DNA from: Bacteroidales bacterium
GTDB taxonomy: Bacteria; Bacteroidota; Bacteroidia; Bacteroidales; UBA932
DNA: 64,000 bases
Direction of reading: 5' to 3'
Assembly: GCA_017631875.1 (NCBI GenBank)
Contig: JAGBSL010000025.1
Location: forward strand, 16,022 to 80,021
Shown here: in pieces, positions 57,677-64,000 of the stretch
How positions within the stretch are numbered: position 1 is the first letter of the stretch
Layout: every line of letters begins with the position of its first letter
Program-made: the position numbers and the translations under genes
Notes under the pieces: model-generated
Seen by the model: the letters and a program-made list of their open reading frames with translations, nothing else
Database searches by the model: none
What the model was told of the DNA's origin: nothing

Positions 57677-59719
57677 TTATGCATTATGCAGTGAGTCAGT
57701 AAGTTTCTTCATGTTGACAATCACGTCGGTGTCCTTCTTCTTTTCCTTATCAGAGAGTTTGTAGAATGGGATAATCATCTTATGTAACTTGAAGTCGAGG
57801 TCCTTTATGCCAGATTCATGTGAGCTCCTGTAGCCTACGATGCTCCTGTCGGCGTTCCATCTCAAGTGCTCCATCTGCATAAGCATCGGGCTGTCGTTAT
57901 ATTTTAGATATGTGTCGTACATGTCGACCTGATATCTGTTGGCGAAACGTAAGTCCTCATTGAGCAACATCCACAGTCTGGTAGCGATCTGATGCATGAA
58001 AGCTTTCTCCTCCTTATCACCTGTTGTCACCCAGTCAATAAATCCGTAGTCTTTCCTTTCCGGATACTTTTTGACTAATTCGGCAACATGTCGGTCGTAA
58101 TCCCTTATTATAGGATCTTTAGGGTCTGAGGCGTTTGCTTCTGTATCATTTCTGTCGTAATAGCATGTTGTATAATATGCATTGACGTACATTGCAAAGT
58201 CGTCACTCATCAGTTCTTTGCACAGACCTTTGTTTGTCATTCCAAAGATATGGACATTTGAGTACTTGGCATTGTCGGCGTCAAGTAGTCTGCCGATGCC
58301 CTCCTGGATCATTGACTGCCTGATAAGGACTCTTGTATTTGTCGGAACAGCCTTACCGTCCTTGATGCAGTAGAATACATCGTCCGGAAGGCATAGTCCT
58401 GTTGACAATGAGAAGTCGGAGTCTTCAAGGCAGATTGCGATGGTCAGCAATGCATCCGGGTCTTTAGTCTGACTTGACAACATTGCCCTTATGTCACTGT
58501 CCTGAACAGTGGCATTCAGGTATTCGATATTGATATCCTCGATCTGGCCCAGATATGGATATTGTGCCTTAAAATCCGGAAGCATGTCGTCCATCATGCG
58601 GTCAATCACAGTTATTCGTGACTTGTTCTTCTGTCTGTCGCTTGTCCCCAGCTCGTTGTAATTCGGATAGTGGCACTGTCTTAACGCTTCCAGAAGAAGC
58701 GCACGTCCCATGCGGCTGAATCCGACAATCACAAGGTGTACATATTTGCTACCGGTGATATTCTCAAAGTCGAGTTTGTCATAGTTGTGCTTCAATGTTC
58801 CCTTATAACCCCACAACATCTTCGCCCAATTCTCATAGATATTGAATGGTCGGAAATAAATCGATCTTTCTCCCTCAGAGGTGAGGAACTCGTCTGATAG
58901 TGTGATTTTCTGTATAATAGAGTACGAGGTGAGCTTGTCGAACTGTACATTTACAGTAAGAATCGGCTGGCCTTTTCCCCTAAGCTGTGCAATGGTTTTG
59001 ACGCACTCCAGGTTCTTGGAGTCTCTGCCATATTCGTCCTGTTCGCCTAATACGTAGACTTCCTTCGCCTTATCTATATTCAGATTTCTGATGTGTTCCT
59101 GTGAATCCAGGTTTCCAGAATAGAAGAATATGTATTTTTCGTATTTTGATGCCAATTGCGCCAATAATTCCGCTCTTACAGTCTTTATGTCCTGACAAGT
59201 CAATATCAATATTGGTGGATAATCTCCTTTGTCATTGGTTCTCTGACTGTCAATTTCTCCATAGATGGTCTGTATTATACTGGTCGTTATGTCTCCGTGT
59301 CCGATGATGACATAATGATTCTTCATGGCAGAGTACACAACCTTACCCTCTTCTATATTGGAAACGCGTCTTTCGACAATATTGGTGAGTGTCGTGATGA
59401 GGAGGCCTCCAAGAAACACCATTCCGATTATTGTGAAGAATACAACGAATATCTGAGCTCCGATTCCATTGTTTTTCTCGATGCTGATATTGCCTGGATC
59501 AATGAAATGATAGAGCAATCCCTTCATTCTGCAGAATTTGCCATACTCTCCTGATCCTAATCCGTAGAAGGTGATTTCCTCATTGAAGAGCAGGGATGCA
59601 ACCAAGAATATAATGATGACACCAACTGTTACAAGAAAGAAGCAAAGAATCTGCTTTCCGACACCTCCGCTTATGATGCGGTCGATTCTGGCGGTCAGGC
59701 CAAGTCTGTTTTTTTTCAT
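57677..59719 (-). CDS. Membrane protein with TrkA-N/RCK Rossmann domains and C-terminal RyR-like domain
   Basis: 680 residues. Two membrane helices (~22-45, ~88-112) frame a short periplasmic loop, too long and sequence-poor for an obvious K-channel filter. Two TrkA-N-like Rossmann domains follow (~133-250, NHYVIIGHGDITTSII; ~325-460, LVIVGFSRMGRALLLEAL), then a linker and an RyR-like domain (~605-680; MEHLRWNADRSIVGYR, MIIPFYKLSDKEKKKDTDV). The general layout resembles CASTOR/POLLUX-type ion channels. NAD(P)-type or nucleotide ligands are likely; transport is inferred. Confidence 0.8.
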   Translation of the reverse strand: MKKNRLGLTARIDRIISGGVGKQILCFFLVTVGVIIIFLVASLLFNEEITFYGLGSGEYGKFCRMKGLLYHFIDPGNISIEKNNGIGAQIFVVFFTIIGMVFLGGLLITTLTNIVERRVSNIEEGKVVYSAMKNHYVIIGHGDITTSIIQTIYGEIDSQRTNDKGDYPPILILTCQDIKTVRAELLAQLASKYEKYIFFYSGNLDSQEHIRNLNIDKAKEVYVLGEQDEYGRDSKNLECVKTIAQLRGKGQPILTVNVQFDKLTSYSIIQKITLSDEFLTSEGERSIYFRPFNIYENWAKMLWGYKGTLKHNYDKLDFENITGSKYVHLVIVGFSRMGRALLLEALRQCHYPNYNELGTSDRQKNKSRITVIDRMMDDMLPDFKAQYPYLGQIEDINIEYLNATVQDSDIRAMLSSQTKDPDALLTIAICLEDSDFSLSTGLCLPDDVFYCIKDGKAVPTNTRVLIRQSMIQEGIGRLLDADNAKYSNVHIFGMTNKGLCKELMSDDFAMYVNAYYTTCYYDRNDTEANASDPKDPIIRDYDRHVAELVKKYPERKDYGFIDWVTTGDKEEKAFMHQIATRLWMLLNEDLRFANRYQVDMYDTYLKYNDSPMLMQMEHLRWNADRSIVGYRSSHESGIKDLDFKLHKMIIPFYKLSDKEKKKDTDVIVNMKKLTDSLHNA

Positions 59720-59746
59720 GACGAGAACGATATTAGTCTTTGATTA

Positions 59747-59754
59747 CAAATTTA
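59747..59754 (-). promoter_or_regulatory. Promoter -7 element (TAAATTTG) of the RCK/RyR gene
   Basis: Minus-strand TAAATTTG, 27 bases upstream of the start codon at 59719. The sdhC terminator lies just upstream. Confidence 0.45.
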
Positions 59755-59775
59755 ATGGCTTTTTGTCAAACAAAA

Positions 59776-59800
59776 AAGGCATGTCGTCCTGACATGCCTT
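59776..59800 (-). terminator. sdhC rho-independent terminator
   Basis: AAGGCATGTC / GACATGCCTT, 10-bp stem with 5-base loop, followed in the minus-strand transcript by a run of U. It ends the sdhC transcript 21 bases after the stop codon. Confidence 0.75.
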
Positions 59801-59820
59801 TCAATCTTTTATTCAATTCC

Positions 59821-60507
59821 TTAGCCGATAAAGCCGTTAGCCTGAAGGAATGCGTTTACTGCTACTGCTGAGAAGCCGAGAACGATGATTCCTACGAAGA
59901 TCTTGCCGAGACAGTAAAGTCTCTTCTCCCAGATCTTGTTGCTGAGACCGATTGTCTGGAATGCGCTCCAGAAACCGTGGAGGAGGTGCTGACCGAGAGC
60001 AGCGAACCAGATTACGTATACAACTACCATCCAGCCGTTCTGGAATGTTGCGTTGAGAAGCTCGTATGGGTTCTCTGCGTGGTGTCCCTGGAACTCCTTG
60101 AGCTGCATGTCAGCCCAGAAGTGGTTGAGGTGGAATGCCACGAGGCCGAGGACTACGATACCGAGAACGAGCATGTTCTTCGAAGCCCAAGACTCTGCCT
60201 TACCCTTGCTGCCGCCTTCGTAACGCTTGATACCGCCGCGTGCCTTGATGTTGCCTGCGGTGAGGATGAAAGCGTAGATGATGTGTACGAGGAAGCCTGC
60301 AGCGAGTACAGGAACCATGATTGTCACGATAGGAAGTGCCATGAAGTCGCATCCTGCCTGGAAGAGACCGTCAGCTGCGCCGTATGTGCCCTTGCATGTA
60401 TCAATTACTGAGAAGAGGTTGATAGTCATGTGCAGAAGAAGGAACACAATGAGGAAAAGGCCGCTTATACTCATGATAAGCTTCTTGGTGATTGAAGAAA
60501 GTGCCAT
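59821..60507 (-). CDS. sdhC: Succinate dehydrogenase / fumarate reductase cytochrome b subunit
   Basis: 228 residues from ATG 60507 (the frame extends upstream through the promoter). Five membrane helices of the di-haem b558 type found in Bacteroidetes, with candidate haem His in LLLHMTINLF, FLVHIIYAF, AFHLNHFW and LGQHLLHGFW. It anchors the SdhAB catalytic subunits to the inner membrane and passes electrons to or from menaquinone. Normally sdhA and sdhB follow in the same operon; here a terminator and the RCK/RyR gene follow instead. Confidence 0.92.
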   Translation of the reverse strand: MALSSITKKLIMSISGLFLIVFLLLHMTINLFSVIDTCKGTYGAADGLFQAGCDFMALPIVTIMVPVLAAGFLVHIIYAFILTAGNIKARGGIKRYEGGSKGKAESWASKNMLVLGIVVLGLVAFHLNHFWADMQLKEFQGHHAENPYELLNATFQNGWMVVVYVIWFAALGQHLLHGFWSAFQTIGLSNKIWEKRLYCLGKIFVGIIVLGFSAVAVNAFLQANGFIG

Positions 60508-60564
60508 AATTGTTTTATAATCTTTTATAGTTAATATTCGGTCAGAATATGCTCTAAAGCCTTG

Positions 60565-60572
60565 CAAAGATA
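60565..60572 (-). promoter_or_regulatory. sdhC promoter -7 element (TATCTTTG)
   Basis: Minus-strand TATCTTTG, 57 bases upstream of the sdhC start, divergent from the pyrH promoter. Confidence 0.55.
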
Positions 60573-60581
60573 TATTCTTTC

Positions 60582-60612
60582 TTGGAAGTTTCATAATAAT
60601 TCGATACTTTTG
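60582..60612 (+). promoter_or_regulatory. pyrH promoter
   Basis: TTGG (60582-60585), 19-base spacer, TACTTTTG (60605-60612), a near-consensus Bacteroidetes promoter. Leader about 20 bases. Confidence 0.6.
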
Positions 60613-60633
60613 TTTGCTAGAAATTCAGAAACA

Positions 60634-61344
60634 ATGAGTACATATAAACGCGTTCTTTTGAAATTGAGCGGCGAGAGCCTTGGAGGCCCTGCCGGCAAAG
60701 GCATCGATGAGAATTGGCTTGCAGCTTATGCTGAAGAAGTTGCGCAGGCAGTGAAGAATGGTCTTCAGGTGGCTATCGTCATCGGAGGTGGAAACATCTT
60801 CAGAGGTCTTCAGGGCGTAGGCAAAGGCTTTGACAGGGTAAACGGCGACAAGATGGGTATGCTTGCCACTGTGATCAACTCTCTCGGACTTGCAATGGCG
60901 ATCCGTTCTGCAGGTGTTGAGGCAGAGGTGTTTACAGCGACTCCTATGATGCCGGTTGCAAGATACTATATGAGAGACGATGCTGTTGCAGTGATGGAGC
61001 GCGGCGGCGTGGCTCTTATCGCAGGTGGAACAGGTAATCCATATTTCACTACTGACTCAGGTGCAGCTCTCCGCGCTCTCGAGATCGGAGCAGATGCTCT
61101 CCTCAAGGGAACACGTGTGGACGGCGTTTATACCGCCGATCCAGAGAAGGATCCTACAGCTGTGAAGTATGAGGAGCTGAGCTTCGACAAGGCGATCGAG
61201 GACCGTCTCAAGGTCATGGACCAGACAGCATTTGCGCTCTGCCGTGAGGGCAACATGCCGATCATCGTCTTCGACATGAACCAGAAGGGCAACCTCACAA
61301 AGCTTGTAAAGGGCGAGAAGGTCGGTACTTTGGTACACGTATAG
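60634..61344 (+). CDS. pyrH: UMP kinase
   Basis: 236 residues from ATG 60634. KRVLLKLSGESLGG, VIGGGNIFRG, GFDRVNGDKMGMLAT, GTGNPYFTTDSGAALRA and DGVYTADPEKDP are diagnostic of bacterial PyrH. It phosphorylates UMP to UDP with ATP, in the cytoplasm, as a hexamer regulated by GTP/UTP. The frr gene follows, the conserved pyrH-frr pair. Confidence 0.97.
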   Translation: MSTYKRVLLKLSGESLGGPAGKGIDENWLAAYAEEVAQAVKNGLQVAIVIGGGNIFRGLQGVGKGFDRVNGDKMGMLATVINSLGLAMAIRSAGVEAEVFTATPMMPVARYYMRDDAVAVMERGGVALIAGGTGNPYFTTDSGAALRALEIGADALLKGTRVDGVYTADPEKDPTAVKYEELSFDKAIEDRLKVMDQTAFALCREGNMPIIVFDMNQKGNLTKLVKGEKVGTLVHV

Positions 61345-61346
61345 AT

Positions 61347-61373
61347 TGTCATCCTGAACGAAGTGAAGGATCT
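61347..61373 (+). repeat. Dispersed short repeat between pyrH and frr
   Basis: TGTCATCCTGAACGAAGTG followed by AAGGATCT, two bases after the pyrH stop. Same family as 5066-5093 (minus). It can fold weakly. Confidence 0.75.
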
Positions 61374-61404
61374 TTTTAATGAAAATAATTAATACTACAA
61401 TACT

Positions 61405-61968
61405 ATGATTACAAAGGCTAAAGAAATTCTTGCAGCAGCGAAGGACAAGATGGCGCATGCTGTGACTCACCTTGATGAGGAACTCAAGACATACCGTGCC
61501 GGCAAGGCAGACCCACGTATCTTCAACAACGTGATGGTAGACTACTATGGAAGCCCTACTCCTGTACCGCAGGTAGCTTCTGTAACAACTCCAGACGCAA
61601 AGACCCTCATGCTCCAGCCATGGGAGAAGAAGATGATCCCTGCAATCGAGAAGGCAATCATCGACTCTAACATCGGTCTCACTCCGTCTAACAACGGCGA
61701 GAGCATCCGCTGTACAGTTCCGCCTCTTACTGAGGACCGTCGTAAGGAGCTCCTCAAGAAGGCTAAGGCTGCTGGTGAGAATGCAAAGGTAAGCGTACGT
61801 AACGCACGTCGTGACGGTATCGAGCACCTCAAGAAGGCTAACAAGGAGGGTATGCCTGAGGACCTCCAGAAGGAGTACGAGCAGCTCATCCAGAAGGAGA
61901 CTGACGCTTTCACAAAGAAGATCGACGAGCTCGTATCTGCTAAGGAGAAAGAGATGATGACAGTCTAA
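61405..61968 (+). CDS. frr: Ribosome recycling factor
   Basis: 187 residues, full length. HLDEELKTYRAGKADPRIFNNVMVDYYGSPTPV, QPWEKKMIPAIEKAI, GLTPSNNGESIR, PLTEDRRKEL and the helical tail are the RRF pattern. It splits the post-termination ribosome with EF-G. Codon use is strongly biased. A terminator follows. Confidence 0.98.
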   Translation: MITKAKEILAAAKDKMAHAVTHLDEELKTYRAGKADPRIFNNVMVDYYGSPTPVPQVASVTTPDAKTLMLQPWEKKMIPAIEKAIIDSNIGLTPSNNGESIRCTVPPLTEDRRKELLKKAKAAGENAKVSVRNARRDGIEHLKKANKEGMPEDLQKEYEQLIQKETDAFTKKIDELVSAKEKEMMTV

Positions 61969-61993
61969 CGGACAAGGTCCATCAAAACTATAT

Positions 61994-62022
61994 ATGCTGT
62001 CCGGTGTTTCATCGGGCAGCAT
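61994..62022 (+). terminator. frr rho-independent terminator
   Basis: ATGCTGTCC / GGGCAGCAT (one G-T pair) around a ~11-base loop, followed by TTTTT. The remaining ~145 bases before pheA hold no clear gene; AGCGTTTC (62037) and GAAACGCT (62142) form a distant inverted repeat of doubtful meaning. Confidence 0.75.
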
Positions 62023-62169
62023 TTTTAATTTGCAAACAGCGTTTCGTCTAAGTGTTTGATAGACAATGCTTTGGTGTGGTGTCCTGCCTTCCGCGCCATG
62101 CAGGATATATGCATAACATGTTGGTGCACGGCAGTTTGTGTGAAACGCTAAAATTCAGTTGATTTGCGT

Positions 62170-63003
62170 ATGGAGAAAAAGATAGCGATACAGGGAGTGA
62201 AAGGCTGCTTCCATGAGCAGGCGGCGAGACTTTTCTATGAAGAGCATGGACACATAGTGCCCGAGATTGTGGAATGCCTCACATTCAAGGGCCTGTACAA
62301 GAGCATGGACGAGGGTAGGGCAGACGCTGCTGTAATGGCTATCGAGAACACGGTGTCCGGCGGACTCCTGCCGAATTTCGAGCTCCTGCGCAAATACGAC
62401 AGGAAGATCAAGGGCGAAGTCTTCCTGCGCATACAGCAGAACCTCATGGCGCTTCCGGGCCAGACCATAGAGGACATCAAGGAAGTGCGCACGCACTACA
62501 TGGCGATCAATCAGACCCGTGAGTTCTTCAAGGATTATCCATGGATCCGTCTGGTGGAGTCGGAGGATACGGCCAAGAGCGCCGCAGATGTGGCTGCAGG
62601 CCAGCTCAAGGGCGTCGGTGCCGTAGCATCGACCCTCGCTGCGGAGCTGTATGGCCTTGACATTCTTGCAGAGAGCATAGAGACATACAAACAGAACTTC
62701 ACAAGGTTCCTCATTCTGGATGATGAACTCAAAGTCAACAAGGCAGCCATCAACAAGGCGTCCATGTGCTTCACGCTCGCTCATACTCCAGGCTCTCTGG
62801 CCCACGTGCTTACTATCCTCTCATTCTACGGAATGAACCTGACCAGGATCCAGTCTCTTCCGATTCCCGGCCAGGAGTGGCAATACTTCTTCTATGTCGA
62901 CATCAAGTTCGACGACTATGTAAGATATGAACAGGCTCTGTCAGCAGTCCGCCCTCTGATGGAAGATCTGAACATTCTGGGCGAATACGTCTCTGCAATA
63001 TGA
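62170..63003 (+). CDS. pheA: Prephenate dehydratase
   Basis: 277 residues from ATG 62170. Catalytic domain ~1-185 (IAIQGVKGCFHEQAA, AVMAIENTVSGGLLPN, EDTAKSAADVAAGQLKGVGAVAS, NFTRFLIL), then an ACT domain ~195-277 (HTPGSLAHVLTILSFYGMNLTRIQSLPIPGQEWQYFFYVD) for phenylalanine feedback. It converts prephenate to phenylpyruvate. No chorismate mutase domain is fused. The next gene overlaps its stop (ATGA). Confidence 0.95.
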   Translation: MEKKIAIQGVKGCFHEQAARLFYEEHGHIVPEIVECLTFKGLYKSMDEGRADAAVMAIENTVSGGLLPNFELLRKYDRKIKGEVFLRIQQNLMALPGQTIEDIKEVRTHYMAINQTREFFKDYPWIRLVESEDTAKSAADVAAGQLKGVGAVASTLAAELYGLDILAESIETYKQNFTRFLILDDELKVNKAAINKASMCFTLAHTPGSLAHVLTILSFYGMNLTRIQSLPIPGQEWQYFFYVDIKFDDYVRYEQALSAVRPLMEDLNILGEYVSAI

Positions 63004-63845
63004 AAAAATTAGTAATCATGGCAGTATGCATGCTTGCTGCTGCATCGGCCTATGCGCAGGACATCAATGGTGTCAGCATGGGAACGGTCATGTCCGAAGA
63101 CCAGATAGCGAAGGCATTCGGTAAGTCTTACATGGTGAAGCCGGTTGATACACCTTATGCCAAGAGCAGTGAAAAATACTATATCTGGGGTACTGATACG
63201 CTGCTCTTTGACAATGGACGCCTAGCAATAGCGATTCTTCATACGGACCGTTTCGCCGTGGATGTCAATCGTGTGAAAGGCGGTATAAGAGTCGGGGATG
63301 ATCCTGTATTGTTTGATGGTGTAGATTACGGATCGTACTATCAGGATACATCCAATGGTCATTATTGGGTTGATGCAGGCCATTTCATTCTTGTGTCTCC
63401 GGAAGTTTCACAAGGCAGGATAACATCTATGCGCGTTTATGATTGGGGTGGTGATGATGTGGAGGGAATGGCTATAGGCCAGAAACTCTCACATGAAGAG
63501 ATGGTCTGCAGGTTCGGTGAACCTGAGAGCTTTAGAGAGTATCCTGACAGTGATAACGAAGTATACAGGTATGAGTATCCTGGAGCTGATTTTGTTTTCG
63601 ACTATGATTACCGCCTGTTGTATTTTTCAGTCAGATCATCTGTGTATACGACTTTGGCGCAAGACGTAAAAGGTGGCCTTCATGTCGGCGACCATCTTTC
63701 CAAGGTGTCTCACCTGGACCCGGAACGTATAGGGAACAGCCGTCGGTACATGCTGTTCAGCAAAGCTTTTCAGGACGATTACATCGGTGTCACTGTAGAT
63801 GAATCGGATATGATAACTTCCATCTGGTTTTATTCCAGCCTATAG
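63000..63845 (+). CDS. Secreted hypothetical protein
   Basis: 281 residues. Signal peptide MKKLVIMAVCMLAAASAYAQ. The body has three repeats of a SmpA/lipocalin-like pattern (GVSMGTVMSEDQIAKAFG; GMAIGQKLSHEEMVCRFGEPE; GLHVGDHLSKVSHLDPE), each with G-x-x-x-x-h-x-x-h-x-x-x-x-G/P spacing as seen in BamE-like folds. Coupled to pheA by an ATGA overlap but probably unrelated in function. Beta-rich periplasmic protein of unknown role. Confidence 0.75.
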   Translation: MKKLVIMAVCMLAAASAYAQDINGVSMGTVMSEDQIAKAFGKSYMVKPVDTPYAKSSEKYYIWGTDTLLFDNGRLAIAILHTDRFAVDVNRVKGGIRVGDDPVLFDGVDYGSYYQDTSNGHYWVDAGHFILVSPEVSQGRITSMRVYDWGGDDVEGMAIGQKLSHEEMVCRFGEPESFREYPDSDNEVYRYEYPGADFVFDYDYRLLYFSVRSSVYTTLAQDVKGGLHVGDHLSKVSHLDPERIGNSRRYMLFSKAFQDDYIGVTVDESDMITSIWFYSSL

Positions 63846-63859
63846 GTGTCAATTTCTGT

Positions 63860-63955
63860 GAACACCTTCCACGGTTTTCCATGGTTTACGTGGCAGATAC
63901 CCACTTCGTAGGCGGTATCTGCCACGCTTTCATTACGAAACCGTGGAAGGTGTTC
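63860..63955. terminator. Nested inverted repeat between convergent genes
   Basis: Outer arms GAACACCTTCCACGGTTT / complement (63860-63877, 63938-63955, 18 bp perfect) enclose inner arms CGTGGCAGATACC / complement (63889-63901, 63914-63926, 13 bp perfect). Probably a bidirectional terminator or small palindromic element. Confidence 0.65.
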
Positions 63956-63967
63956 GCAAAATGCCAT

Positions 63968-64000
63968 CTAACGGAGCTGGAAGATGACAGGGAAGGTGTA
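63968..64000 (-). CDS. C-terminal end of a minus-strand gene (possibly TonB-like)
   Basis: Read from the window edge, the frame gives YTFPVIFQLR-stop, ending at 63968. The sequence resembles the C-terminus of TonB energy transducers, whose last strands read like (Y/T)-x-x-P-(V/I)-x-F-x-L. Only ten residues are visible, so the assignment is weak. Confidence 0.4.
   Translation of the reverse strand, partial: YTFPVIFQLR

Noticed and set aside
61057..62022. A 321-codon minus-strand frame across pyrH and frr
   Set aside because: It covers two conserved genes in antisense and includes translated dispersed repeat; the protein is Leu/Cys/Val-rich without any motif.
62037..62149. AGCGTTTC / GAAACGCT inverted repeat before pheA as an attenuator
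   Set aside because: The arms are eight bases long and ~100 bases apart, with no leader peptide rich in Phe codons between them.

Overview
Organism: the window looks like a chromosomal segment of a Gram-negative Bacteroidales bacterium; genus not determined. The support is many promoters of the Bacteroidetes type (TAnnTTTG at -7), abundant lipoprotein signal peptides, a Bacteroidetes-type SdhC, a glycoside hydrolase operon rich in GH92, and copies of the dispersed repeat whose translation reads CHFERSREI or CHPERSEGS. No tRNA, rRNA, CRISPR array, integrase or reverse transcriptase was seen.

Layout. (1) 1-3.9 kb: 3' part of an M3 metallopeptidase, a sialidase-like lipoprotein, and a REP-associated tyrosine transposase amid five copies of one palindromic REP-like element. 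(2) 3.9-15.2 kb, minus strand: a glycan operon, CotH/F5-8C lipoprotein > GH92 > GH92-GH125 fusion > GH92 > ROK kinase, suited to trimming alpha-mannose from N-glycans or mannan. (3) 15.3-20.1 kb: housekeeping gpmI, an exonuclease/phosphatase-fold protein and rnr. (4) 20.2-35.5 kb, signalling island A: a Fic protein with tandem operators, then LytTR regulator, FHA-membrane protein, acidic peptide, caspase-like lipoprotein, zinc-ribbon/FHA protein, PP2C phosphatase and four Ser/Thr receptor kinases whose C-termini are FGE-sulfatase/C-type-lectin-fold domains. It ends at a degraded second copy of the rnr 3' end. (5) 35.7-57.7 kb, signalling island B: a ferredoxin-like membrane protein and two paralogous small proteins (minus strand), then ECF sigma/partner, three M48 peptidases, a TerY-P-like triad (kinase, vWA, PP2C), a transglutaminase, several zinc-ribbon proteins, DUF4407, a RiPP-like cassette (Cys-rich peptide, radical SAM/SPASM enzyme, GNAT), a zinc-ribbon EF-Tu-barrel protein, ADP-ribosylglycohydrolase, TerB-DnaJ and RyR proteins. 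(6) 57.7-64 kb: an RCK/RyR membrane protein, sdhC, pyrH-frr, pheA, a secreted protein and the tail of a minus-strand gene.

Main result: the last ~95 bp of the first and fourth receptor-kinase genes differ at 15 positions in 12 codons. All changes are at codon positions 1 or 2, none at position 3, and 11 of the 12 codons are NNC. The flanking bases are identical, whereas the rest of the two domains differs mostly by ordinary synonymous changes. This is the mark of adenine-directed mutagenesis of AAC codons by a diversity-generating retroelement (DGR). I read island A as a phospho-signalling pathway in which hypervariable periplasmic lectin-like domains drive cytoplasmic kinases, with PP2C and FHA partners and a caspase-like lipoprotein as candidate effector. 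The reverse transcriptase and template repeat would have to lie outside this window.
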